DNA of 30,718 bases from a virus. The notes beneath the pieces are model-generated. The model worked only from the letters and a program-made list of their open reading frames with translations. It was not told where the DNA came from and did no database searches. Of this stretch, positions 1 to 5,753 are shown piece by piece. The position numbers were made by a program, and so were the translations under genes. The stretch lies in the IMG/VR virus record IMGVR_UViG_3300023174_000475, positions 1 to 30,718 of that record; one strand, written 5' to 3'. Positions within the stretch are counted from its first letter, which is position 1, and each line of letters opens with the position of its first letter.

Positions 1-322
1 TGCGTATCTCTGCGCCGCTTCTAGTTGCAATTTCGATTGCACGTTTGAGGCCATCATTAAACTCCAGATTCTCTATGAGGCAAACTATATTTGCGGCGTT
101 GCCTCCTCTGCCACAGGTAAAACAGAAGTACAGATTGTCATAGGTGTTAATGGATGCAGACCTATGACTGTCATTGTGTAGTACACAACGCACCGATGCG
201 TTACCTTCTCTTACTTCACCGCCAAAGAAGGCAATGATGGGTGTTATGGGGATTGCGTTTGCATCAACGGAACCTTTGTATTTGCGTGTTTTACCCAGCC
301 TGGACCAGTCTTGTGCTGACAT
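1..322 (-). CDS. DnaG-type primase, N-terminal zinc-binding part (3' end cut by window)
   Basis: The 107 visible residues match the CHC2 zinc-binding domain that opens DnaG-type primases and phage primase-helicases: C46, H49, C67 and C70 in the arrangement CVLHND...YFCFTCGRGGN. Proteins of this family make RNA primers at the replication fork. The catalytic TOPRIM part would lie beyond the left edge, so whether a helicase domain is fused cannot be seen. The ATG at 322 was chosen because it is the first plausible start. It overlaps the preceding 59-aa gene by 79 nt, so a later start remains possible. It is the last gene of a tightly overlapping minus-strand replication/recombination block. Confidence 0.85.
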   Translation of the reverse strand, partial: MSAQDWSRLGKTRKYKGSVDANAIPITPIIAFFGGEVREGNASVRCVLHNDSHRSASINTYDNLYFCFTCGRGGNAANIVCLIENLEFNDGLKRAIEIATRSGAEIR

Positions 323-423
323 ACACACCCCTTAACATTGCACTTCTCGTGCCAGTTTGCAGCACGCTTGAGATGACCTAGAGAGTTCTCCTCTCCAGCT
401 TTACCGCAGTTGTCGCAGATCAC
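244..423 (-). CDS. small Cys-rich putative zinc-binding protein (59 aa)
   Basis: A 59-aa frame opens with GTG, whose GTGA overlaps the stop of the gene before it. It carries C3, C6, H25, C28, C33, C35 and H37 (ICDNC, then WHEKC and KGCVCQH), a pattern typical of a small treble-clef or zinc-ribbon protein. Similar short Cys/His proteins are common in actinobacterial phage early operons, usually without known function. Its last 79 nt overlap the primase start in another frame, which is long for a phage overlap. The Cys/His spacing and start coupling still favour a real gene. Function is unknown. Confidence 0.55.
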   Translation of the reverse strand: MICDNCGKAGEENSLGHLKRAANWHEKCNVKGCVCQHKTGPGWVKHANTKVPLMQTQSP

Positions 424-569
424 GCTTGGTCCAGTTCAAACTCTTCGTCACCCTCAATTAAAAAAGGAGTGTGAGTTATGCCCCAAATTACTAAGTTGCG
501 ATTATTTAGTCTGTGACCAAGGCGTTGTGCTGTAATCCCAATAAATCTTTCAGCTCTAAATCTCAACAT
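420..569 (-). CDS. hypothetical protein (49 aa)
   Basis: A short frame starts at an ATG inside the 3' end of the 42-aa gene (14-nt overlap) and ends in a TGA that overlaps the next GTG start. The N-terminal half is basic and aromatic (MLRFRAERFIGI), the C-terminal half acidic (EGDEEFELDQ). No family is recognised. The case for it rests on its fit in a chain of overlapping genes and the lack of any other candidate on either strand here. Confidence 0.5.
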   Translation of the reverse strand: MLRFRAERFIGITAQRLGHRLNNRNLVIWGITHTPFLIEGDEEFELDQA

Positions 570-684
570 CTTCTACCTCTTCCGCAAGGATTGCTTCAGC
601 AATCGCTTCATCGGCTGCTGTTGCAGGCTCTGTATCTTCTACAAAGATTTCGCTAGTGGTGATTACACCTTCTGGTACTGCCAT
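556..684 (-). CDS. small acidic hypothetical protein (42 aa)
   Basis: A 42-aa acidic protein (about a third Asp/Glu, otherwise Ala, Val and Ile) starts at an ATG joined to the upstream nuclease stop as TAATG, with AAAGGAG about seven bases before the ATG. The good ribosome-binding site and the coupling make it a likely gene. No domain is recognised and no function can be assigned. Confidence 0.6.
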   Translation of the reverse strand: MAVPEGVITTSEIFVEDTEPATAADEAIAEAILAEEVEDVEI

Positions 685-1040
685 TATTGTTTCTCCTTTA
701 GCCATTGTGTTAAGTCTTGGACCACCCAAGCCTTCTCTATGCCAGCGTTGCGACGCTTAACTACAACATAATGCAGTGGCACTTCTCCGATACCACGAGC
801 CTTAGCGTAGTTAAGCGCCTCAACTTCTGCTTGCCTCCAGAACTCCGGTAGGTCTAGCCTTGCGGTGTTCTTGAGTTCTAGTATGTAGGTGCTTCCCGAG
901 ACAACACATACTAAATCACCTTCGTCGTCCTTGCCTGCCAAGCGTAAGCGTTCAGCTAGCACACCAAGACTACGAAACCATTTCATTACATCTATCTCAA
1001 AGGCTGCACCCTTGGCCTTATTGTACTTCGGGTTGCTCAT
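684..1040 (-). CDS. PD-(D/E)XK nuclease, Holliday-junction-resolvase-like
   Basis: This 118-aa protein has the order of motifs of archaeal-Hjc-like and VRR-type nucleases: KGAAFEIDVMKWF with E15 near the N-terminus, then D42 in a GDLV strand, then E55 and K57 in YILELKN. These would be the metal-binding and catalytic residues of a PD-(D/E)XK fold. Length fits a stand-alone resolvase. Such proteins resolve branched DNA during phage recombination and before packaging. The start ATG lies 23 nt inside the preceding 55-aa gene. The fold call is from motifs only; branched-DNA specificity is inferred from context with the exonuclease and RecA-like genes. Confidence 0.75.
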   Translation of the reverse strand: MSNPKYNKAKGAAFEIDVMKWFRSLGVLAERLRLAGKDDEGDLVCVVSGSTYILELKNTARLDLPEFWRQAEVEALNYAKARGIGEVPLHYVVVKRRNAGIEKAWVVQDLTQWLKEKQ

Positions 1041-1185
1041 CTACGAGCACAACCTTATTAGTTTTGTAAACCATCTGACCTTCTTCATCCTTGACTATCT
1101 CAACCACACCGGATTGAATCAAAGCATTGAAGAAGTTAGCAAGATCAACCTTAAGGATAGCTACTTCTCTATCTAAATCACTCAT
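1018..1185 (-). CDS. hypothetical protein (55 aa)
   Basis: A 55-aa protein begins at an ATG that overlaps the stop of the RecA-like ATPase gene (ATGA), so translation is likely coupled. The sequence (MSDLDREVAILKVDLANFF then VVEIVKDEEGQMVYKTNKV) looks like a short helix followed by a beta hairpin. No zinc ligands or known domain are visible. It might be a small partner of the ATPase, but this is only suggested by position. Confidence 0.6.
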   Translation of the reverse strand: MSDLDREVAILKVDLANFFNALIQSGVVEIVKDEEGQMVYKTNKVVLVDEQPEVQ

Positions 1186-2057
1186 TGTTCTATCTCATTT
1201 CCATACTCATCTACGATGTAGTCACCAGTATAACCTGCTCGTGCATCCCTTGCCAGCATTGCGCCAAAGGCGTTTCTATCTGATATCTGACAAGCACCAT
1301 AGTTCACATTCAGGGATGTAAAGTCAGAGGCATCTGCCGTGTGTGGCCCAAACCTATTCTTTACTGCTGCAATGTTTAACTCTGCGTTCAACGGATCATA
1401 ACCAAGGGTCAGTATCAGGGCCGGTAGTTGGCTCACCTTGCCGTGAATAGAACGACGGGCAGGTGGCTTAGTAGGACTGCCATACTCTGACTGTTCAGAG
1501 ACGTGGTGCAGGACTAATACACAGGCTTCTGTCTTACGTGCCATATCGTGCAGTTCCATCATAATCGCACGTAAGCCTGCCCATTCATTATCAGTCTCTG
1601 CTGCCACGTTCATCAAGTTATCTATGATGATTAACTCTGGAGCAATTCCGTATAGCTCCACATACGCTCTGATTTCTAACTCGATATCATCGAGTGACGG
1701 ACTAGAATCAAAGACCCACTTAATATGACCTAACTTACTAAGGTGGTGGTTGTAGTGATTATTGTCGGCAGATAAGTTCTGTTCAACGTTGACCTGATTG
1801 TGACCTGATAAGTGTGCTGCACTACGCATCATCACTGTAGTCGTATCAGTATCTGCTGAAAAGAATAACGCTGGCACACCAGCCTTAATTGCGTAGATAA
1901 GTGCAAACATAGACTTACCAGCGTTAGGTGCTGCAGCTACCATACAGACTTGTCCTCGCCGGAACTTGATCTGCTTGGCTGCTAAGCCAGTCCATACATC
2001 AGGTAAAGGCGTTGCCCTAGTGAGCACAGTTCCCCAGGCTCTATCTAGACTAAGCAA
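1182..2057 (-). CDS. RecA/DnaB-like P-loop ATPase
   Basis: This 291-aa protein has a Walker A motif at residues 42-49 (AAPNAGKS), a hydrophobic strand ending in Asp as Walker B at 142-146 (LIIID), and LVLHH at 181-185, as in RecA/DnaB-fold ATPases (AAA_25/RepA-helicase type). It lacks an N-terminal DnaB domain. Likely role: a ring-forming DNA helicase or recombinase-like ATPase in phage replication, working with the primase at the end of this operon. The start is TTG at 2057, preceded by a strong GGAGG six bases away and overlapping the WhiB stop by 8 nt. Helicase versus recombinase cannot be decided from sequence alone. Confidence 0.8.
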   Translation of the reverse strand: MLSLDRAWGTVLTRATPLPDVWTGLAAKQIKFRRGQVCMVAAAPNAGKSMFALIYAIKAGVPALFFSADTDTTTVMMRSAAHLSGHNQVNVEQNLSADNNHYNHHLSKLGHIKWVFDSSPSLDDIELEIRAYVELYGIAPELIIIDNLMNVAAETDNEWAGLRAIMMELHDMARKTEACVLVLHHVSEQSEYGSPTKPPARRSIHGKVSQLPALILTLGYDPLNAELNIAAVKNRFGPHTADASDFTSLNVNYGACQISDRNAFGAMLARDARAGYTGDYIVDEYGNEIEQ

Positions 2058-2316
2058 CGTCTTCCTCCCTTAGTTTAATATTACGTTGTGCTCTGATAGA
2101 AGAACGTTCTCTTGGGGCTAACCCACCCCATATCCCGTGAACTTCTTTTTTTATGCCCCACTCTGCGCACTCAATTTTATGTGGACATAATCCACAAATA
2201 GATTTTGCGATGTGTGTATCTTCTGTGTAAGCAGATTTGTCTGATCTTTCTGAAAACCAAAAGTCACCGCCTACTGTTGCACAGCTTGGGCTCTCATAGA
2301 ACCTCGGCTCGCGCAT
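2050..2316 (-). CDS. whiB: WhiB-family iron-sulfur transcription regulator
   Basis: The 88-aa protein has the four WhiB cysteines C12, C41, C44 and C50 (CxxCxxxxxC in ICGLCPHKIEC), followed by the turn HGIWGGLAPRER at residues 60-71. WhiB proteins bind a 4Fe-4S cluster and sit on the principal sigma factor to alter transcription; they are confined to Actinobacteria and their phages. The start at 2316 is preferred over a longer frame that would run 95 nt into the upstream gene with non-WhiB-like residues. Phage WhiB proteins are known to interfere with host WhiB function (mycobacteriophage TM4). It could do that here or regulate phage late genes. Confidence 0.88.
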   Translation of the reverse strand: MREPRFYESPSCATVGGDFWFSERSDKSAYTEDTHIAKSICGLCPHKIECAEWGIKKEVHGIWGGLAPRERSSIRAQRNIKLREEDVA

Positions 2317-2320
2317 CGAG

Positions 2321-2695
2321 TCATCGAATCCAGATTGTGTCGCACTTCTCTGACTTCGGTAACTCCTTCGGACCGGCACACATAAAGCCCTGCCAAGGTC
2401 CCTTCTCACCCACACCTGAACGGAAGTTCATCTGTCCGTGACGGCACATCTTCACTGATGGGTCTGATGATGCTGCTACTGGTGTTGCAGTGAACTGCGC
2501 TTGGATGTTCTGTACTGCTGCTGCAGTTGACCCACCTGATAGTTCTACTGCTGTTGACTTAATCATTGTTGCAACCATTGCTAGGTCTGTAAGACCTGTC
2601 TCTAGTTCCTTAACATCTGCAGCATATAAATTGATAAGAGTTCCATCGCTTAACTTGTAATTGATTTGGAACTTTGTGTTCTCGTTTGCAGCCAT
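2321..2695 (-). CDS. hypothetical protein with C-terminal Cys/His zinc-binding tail
   Basis: A 124-aa protein begins immediately after the exonuclease stop. Residues 1-60 look like a compact alpha/beta segment; residues 60-80 are an Ala/Thr/Ser-rich linker; the end holds MCRHGQMNFRSG, KGPWQGFMC and KCDTIWIR, with C84, H86, C105 and C117 as likely zinc ligands. Similar CxHG...KGPW...C...C tails occur at the ends of actinophage DNA-metabolism proteins. Its place between a Cas4-like exonuclease and a RecA-like ATPase suggests a role in recombination or single-strand DNA handling. That role is inference; the function is not recognised. Confidence 0.7.
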   Translation of the reverse strand: MAANENTKFQINYKLSDGTLINLYAADVKELETGLTDLAMVATMIKSTAVELSGGSTAAAVQNIQAQFTATPVAASSDPSVKMCRHGQMNFRSGVGEKGPWQGFMCAGPKELPKSEKCDTIWIR

Positions 2696-3655
2696 TTACT
2701 TTCCTCCACTGTGTCTGATGTTGATTCTTACAGATTCATTACCTACCAATTTAGGAACAAACCCCAGAAGTTTCTCTACCTCTTTTGCATCAACTGTCTC
2801 ACGACCTTTGATTGTTGTCCAACTGATTTCAACACCACTTTTAGTGATGCCTGTTGATCCTTCAAGTGAAGCCTTCAAAGAATCTTTCTCTTTCTCCAGC
2901 TCTTTTATCTTGCTATCTAACTGTATGTAATGCAGTGCGTGCTTGTCAACTTCTTCGTCCTCAATAACTACTTCACTCAGGACGATACTTTCTTTTTTTA
3001 AGCCAGTACAACCCATCTCACCGGATGCGTCATAGTACTGGCAGTAATCCTTACAGAAGGATTCATCCTTCTCCGGCTCTGGCAGTGTTGTAGATGCCTT
3101 GACTGCCGCTAGCCAAGTAAATGCTTCCAGTGCAACAGCCTCATCGTAAGGTTCTGTGTGTACCTTGACGTCCTTCTCGTTACCATCACGTGCTATTGCT
3201 ACAAGGTTGACTGTCTTTACATCGTAGCCTTTCTTAGATAGAAGAAAACCATAGAGCTGCACCTGCCAGCGCTGCTGCTTTGATGGAAAGTAACCAAGGT
3301 TCTTTACCTTAGATGTTTTCCAGTCAATGACTGCGCCAGTACTTGGTACATATAAGTCAACGTGTGCTTTCATACCACCAAAGGAAACCTCGGTTTCTAC
3401 CAAGTATTCTTTACCTGCAGGATCTAGTGCGCTAATAGCCTCTTCGATAGCTGTGTGTATAGCAGTACCCATAATGGCAGCCAACTTAGATTGGTTCTCA
3501 TTAGTATGTGGCTGTGCGTTTAGTCTGTACCAGACCTTACGACGACAACCACCTATCTCTGATGGACCAACCTCTGTCTGTGTGCTTCTATCACGAGTAG
3601 CATCTTTGGCGTGCAGTACGTGAAGCAGTAATTCCTTTGGGTCTTCTATCGCCAC
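2696..3655 (-). CDS. Cas4/RecB-type PD-(D/E)XK exonuclease with predicted 4Fe-4S cluster
   Basis: The 319-aa protein has the motif series of Cas4/AddB-like nucleases: C37 in GGCRRKVWYRL, H67 in MGTAIHTAIEE, D100 in the HVDLY strand, D111-x-K113 in VIDWKTSK, Q131 in RWQVQLYGF, and a trio C201, C205, C216 (FCKDYC...GC). With C37 these would hold an iron-sulfur cluster. The C-terminal 80 residues form a predicted coiled coil (residues about 240-265) plus a small domain. Likely role: resection of DNA ends for phage recombination or degradation of host DNA. The start is GTG at 3655, forced because an in-frame TGA lies two codons upstream. It overlaps the small membrane-protein gene by 10 nt. Confidence 0.85.
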   Translation of the reverse strand: MAIEDPKELLLHVLHAKDATRDRSTQTEVGPSEIGGCRRKVWYRLNAQPHTNENQSKLAAIMGTAIHTAIEEAISALDPAGKEYLVETEVSFGGMKAHVDLYVPSTGAVIDWKTSKVKNLGYFPSKQQRWQVQLYGFLLSKKGYDVKTVNLVAIARDGNEKDVKVHTEPYDEAVALEAFTWLAAVKASTTLPEPEKDESFCKDYCQYYDASGEMGCTGLKKESIVLSEVVIEDEEVDKHALHYIQLDSKIKELEKEKDSLKASLEGSTGITKSGVEISWTTIKGRETVDAKEVEKLLGFVPKLVGNESVRINIRHSGGK

Positions 3656-3753
3656 TTGCGGTCATCTCTCCATTGCAGCCAGGTGTCAAAACCATATGCT
3701 GAAACAAAACCTAGTAGCAAACTAAATGCTCCTACTAAAATCAACTCTGTCAT
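3646..3753 (-). CDS. tiny single-pass membrane protein (35 aa)
   Basis: A 35-aa protein starts at an ATG overlapping the stop of the proteasome-like gene (ATGA) and ends 10 nt inside the exonuclease gene. Residues 4-22 are a hydrophobic segment (LILVGAFSLLLGFVSAYGF) followed by a charged tail (WRDDRKWR), so an inner-membrane protein with its C-terminus in the cytoplasm is likely. No family is recognised. The tight coupling on both sides argues that it is translated, and its proximity to the protease gene makes a functional link possible but unproven. Confidence 0.6.
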   Translation of the reverse strand: MTELILVGAFSLLLGFVSAYGFDTWLQWRDDRKWR

Positions 3754-4325
3754 TTGTATACCCTTTCCTGTGCTATTACTTGAATTGGTGGGGATGTATT
3801 GATATCTAAGACGGATGCTATCTGCACTGCCTTCTCAGCTACCACACTTGCTGTTAGTAATTTATTATAGAACTTAGGTTCTAAAGAATACAAGTACCCA
3901 AGGGCATAATTCCCACCGGAGCCTGCCGCGAATAGCCCACGCTCACTGCCATTGAAGGATAGATCCCCGCCGATAGAAAAGATATGAGCATCGAAAGATA
4001 TTAAGAAGCTGAAGTTCATCTCCTTGTTATCAATCTCGTAGTTGCCCTCCTTGAAGGATGCCGAGATACTCGGTATCACCTTGCTACCCATAAAGGTAGT
4101 TGGGTCTTCGCCACGATACAAGGGTGGCTTCCACGCATAGGCGAGAATATCACCTGGTCGTGAGTCACCAGTAAGGCCAAGTAGGTACTTACCCACCGAA
4201 ATTATCTTGGGAGTTTCTACCGAGATAATGCGTTGGTCACCATCTGTAATCTGTGAGTCTGCCGCAAAGACAACGAAGTCTTTGCCCTGAATCCCTATTA
4301 ACGTGGTTATGGCTTCATCTCCCAT
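3750..4325 (-). CDS. proteasome beta-subunit/HslV-like Ntn hydrolase
   Basis: This 191-aa protein reads like a 20S proteasome beta or HslV-type subunit. After a six-residue leader comes TTLIGIQGKDFVVFAADSQ. Taking T7 as the catalytic Thr1, D23 falls at position 17 and K40 at 34, one off the canonical Lys33. AAGSGGNYALGYLY (132-145) matches the conserved GSG helix start (family Ser129), and DINTSPP (174-180) sits where the Asp166/Ser169 pair lies. Length is close to that of mature beta subunits. Such proteins form barrel-shaped proteases cut open by leader removal. No unfoldase ATPase gene lies nearby. The start at 4325 overlaps the endonuclease gene by 19 nt. Actual substrates, and whether it assembles alone or with host subunits, are unknown. 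Confidence 0.8.
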   Translation of the reverse strand: MGDEAITTLIGIQGKDFVVFAADSQITDGDQRIISVETPKIISVGKYLLGLTGDSRPGDILAYAWKPPLYRGEDPTTFMGSKVIPSISASFKEGNYEIDNKEMNFSFLISFDAHIFSIGGDLSFNGSERGLFAAGSGGNYALGYLYSLEPKFYNKLLTASVVAEKAVQIASVLDINTSPPIQVIAQERVYK

Positions 4326-4777
4326 TTAGATAGATACTCAACTGATTTTAATAATATACCTATATTTTCCTTGGCATATCCAATAACAAAATTGCAGTTG
4401 TGACATAATAATCCTCTAACTTGACCAGTATTATGATTATGATCTACGTAAAAATACGCTCCGTTACCACCTGGTTTATCTACTTCACATATAGCACATT
4501 TATGTTCTTGCCCTTGTATTTTTTCATTATATTCTTCCAAGGTAATACCATAATTATATTTAAGGTGTTGACGTTTCTTAAGATCAGGATTTTGTTTATA
4601 CCTTTTGCGTTGATATTCATTATGTTTCTGCCGAACTTCAACGCGTTGATAATATTCTCTATTAAGTTTAATACCGCAGCTTTTACATTCTTGGCGTAAT
4701 CCATCTTTATATCTTTTATTTACATAAAAGTTTTCAACGAGAAGTTCTTGGGTACACACCTTGCACGTCTTAGTCAT
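4307..4777 (-). CDS. endonuclease VII-like HNH nuclease
   Basis: With the ATG at 4777 the protein has 156 residues: an N-terminal zinc finger (C5, C8, C31, C34), a Lys/Arg/Tyr-rich helix (40-75), then YGITLEEYNEK and the recombination-endonuclease-VII core CAIC (C94, C97), VDHNHNTG (D112, H113, N116) and RGLLCHNCN (C125, C128). This family cuts branched DNA in T4, but most phage copies behave as free-standing homing nucleases. Codon use is clearly AT-richer than in neighbouring genes, which suggests recent arrival. The frame stays open upstream to 5044 but that part is low in protein character; in-frame ATGs at 4789 and 4786 are alternative starts. It would be the first gene of the leftward operon. 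Confidence 0.85.
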   Translation of the reverse strand: MTKTCKVCTQELLVENFYVNKRYKDGLRQECKSCGIKLNREYYQRVEVRQKHNEYQRKRYKQNPDLKKRQHLKYNYGITLEEYNEKIQGQEHKCAICEVDKPGGNGAYFYVDHNHNTGQVRGLLCHNCNFVIGYAKENIGILLKSVEYLSKWEMKP

Positions 4778-4829
4778 ACTCGTCATCATATCACGGCGTG
4801 TCGTAAGACACATTACTAAGGTGGGTATG

Positions 4830-4859
4830 TGTATACTACGAGCCGTGAGGCGAGTTAAA
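4830..4859 (-). promoter_or_regulatory. possible promoter for the leftward early operon
   Basis: On the minus strand TTTAAC (4859-4854) and TATACA (4835-4830) are spaced 18 bases apart, about 50 bases before the endonuclease VII-like start. The -35 element is a poor match to the sigma70 consensus. Because GTATAC is palindromic, a plus-strand TATACT (4832-4837) overlaps it, but that has no good -35. A promoter is expected in this gap between divergent genes; this is the best-looking candidate. Confidence 0.25.
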
Positions 4860-4867
4860 CAGACAGA

Positions 4868-4884
4868 GCGCCCTTTGAGGGCGC
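4868..4884. other. GC-rich hairpin in the divergent intergenic gap
   Basis: GCGCCC and GGGCGC pair perfectly around a five-base TTTGA loop. The hairpin lies in the roughly 180-base gap between the leftward endonuclease gene and the rightward zinc-ribbon gene. There is no convincing T-run on either side, so it is not a standard terminator. The rest of the gap has the candidate promoter, a CAGTACTG palindrome at 4899-4906 and the decayed reading frame described under the zinc-ribbon gene. Confidence 0.4.
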
Positions 4885-4958
4885 AGCAGACAGGCGGTAC
4901 AGTACTGACCGTCCAGCTCCGTCTACCAACCCTGCCAAGAATGCGCCACAGAAACCCT

Positions 4959-5174
4959 ATGAGAGGGTTACCACAGGTCACAGGAACCGATTTGCGGGGC
5001 TTAGGACCCATCCACGTATGTCCTTGTGGGTCACAGGTATTCAACGTCGCAGCGTCCTTTGAGGACTACGAGCTAGTTTGGTATGCACTAGATGCTACCT
5101 GTTTCTCTTGTGGAAATTTAGTAGTGGTTCCTTGTCCCCCAGATCGTGATGAAGCACAGCCTTTCGGAGATTGA
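4959..5174 (+). CDS. small zinc-ribbon protein, possibly shortened by a frameshift
   Basis: The frame encodes GPIHVCPCGSQVF, then FEDYELVWYALDATCFSCGN and VVVPCPPD: two Cys pairs (CPC and CFSC) in a zinc-ribbon arrangement. It is one of only two plus-strand genes. The ATG at 4959 has no clear ribosome-binding site; a TTG at 4992 has AGGA six bases upstream and leaves the ribbon intact (60 aa), so the start is uncertain. A protein-like frame without a start codon lies just upstream in another phase and would join this one if a tandem CACAGGT/CACAGGA duplication (4972-4985) were reduced to one copy. The 3' end overlaps the HNH gene by 26 nt. Function unknown; a DNA-binding role is plausible. 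Confidence 0.6.
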   Translation: MRGLPQVTGTDLRGLGPIHVCPCGSQVFNVAASFEDYELVWYALDATCFSCGNLVVVPCPPDRDEAQPFGD

Positions 5175-5502
5175 CGAGCAGGCCAGGACTGGTATCTGTT
5201 CAGTCTGTGGCCCTACTAAAATCAAGATGAGGAACTCTAAACGGGTTAGCCTCAAGGGTAAATACAAGTGCAAGGCAGTCTATCAAAAAGCCTACGACAA
5301 ACTTATCTCTCCATACGCAGTCCACAAGAAGGACTACTGCCAGCAATGCGGGTTCAACCCAGTACATACCAGCCAGCTTGATGTGGACCACATAGACGGT
5401 GACAGGTGGAACAATGACCTATCCAACCTACAGACCCTCTGTGCTAACTGCCACCGCTTGAAGACCCATCTAAACGGTGACGCAAACTCTGGCATATTTT
5501 AG
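5149..5502 (+). CDS. HNH endonuclease
   Basis: The 117-aa protein has three Cys pairs, CSVC (17-20), CQQC (64-67) and CANC (98-101), and the HNH core VDHIDGDRWNNDLSNLQTLC with D80, H81 and N94, plus H102. This is a standard betabetaalpha-metal HNH nuclease. In phages these nick or cut double-stranded DNA, either as homing enzymes or as helpers in packaging. This one is on the opposite strand to almost everything else and far from terminase, which favours a mobile or accessory role. An in-frame GTG at 5146 is an alternative start. It converges on the late operon, with the terminator between them. Confidence 0.85.
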   Translation: MKHSLSEIDEQARTGICSVCGPTKIKMRNSKRVSLKGKYKCKAVYQKAYDKLISPYAVHKKDYCQQCGFNPVHTSQLDVDHIDGDRWNNDLSNLQTLCANCHRLKTHLNGDANSGIF

Positions 5503-5506
5503 GCAC

Positions 5507-5537
5507 AAAAAAAGGGGGCGGCCCCGAAGGACCGCCC
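5507..5537 (-). terminator. rho-independent terminator of the late operon
   Basis: Read on the minus strand, GGGCGGTCC pairs with GGGCCGCCC (nine pairs, one G-T) around a TTCG tetraloop, then CC and seven Ts follow. It lies 25 bases after the holin gene and ends the rightmost, structural/lysis block. On the plus strand the same hairpin, without a T-run, lies just after the HNH gene and may slow transcription from that side too. Confidence 0.9.
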
Positions 5538-5561
5538 ACCTGTTTGCCTCGCGCTTATGGG

Positions 5562-5753
5562 TTACTTAGACCCACGACCAAACTCTGTAGCGTTTGTGTC
5601 AATCGCCTTAAGCAATGGACCTGCGATAGCAGCAATTCCTGCTGATGCTAGAGCCTTTGGATCTGTGACTCCTGCAAGATAGAGTGCAATTACAGATGCA
5701 ATCGCAGCGCGAAGATACGTACAAGCAATAGCTTCTAATTTCTTCTTGTTCAT
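5562..5753 (-). CDS. holin, phage r1t type
   Basis: A 63-aa protein with the pattern of r1t-type holins: a short basic N-terminus (MNKKKLEAI), a hydrophobic helix (about 14-28), the turn GVTDPKALASAG, a second hydrophobic stretch (about 36-50) and a polar end with FGRG. Holins make lesions in the inner membrane that release or activate the endolysin. The ATG overlaps the endolysin stop (ATGA) with AAGGAG just upstream. It is the last gene of the late block. The family call is from overall pattern; membrane topology is predicted only. Confidence 0.8.
   Translation of the reverse strand: MNKKKLEAIACTYLRAAIASVIALYLAGVTDPKALASAGIAAIAGPLLKAIDTNATEFGRGSK

Noticed and set aside
2317-2415. Longer start for the WhiB gene.
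   Set aside because: It overlaps the upstream gene by 95 nt and adds Arg-rich residues unlike WhiB proteins.
4859-4991. A tRNA or other known RNA gene in the divergent gap.
   Set aside because: No T-arm consensus, acceptor stem or CCA-like end could be found; only a small hairpin and a palindrome are present.
4790-5044. N-terminal extension of the endonuclease VII-like frame.
   Set aside because: The extension has no recognisable sequence, crosses the divergent intergenic gap and lies upstream of the zinc finger that should begin the protein.
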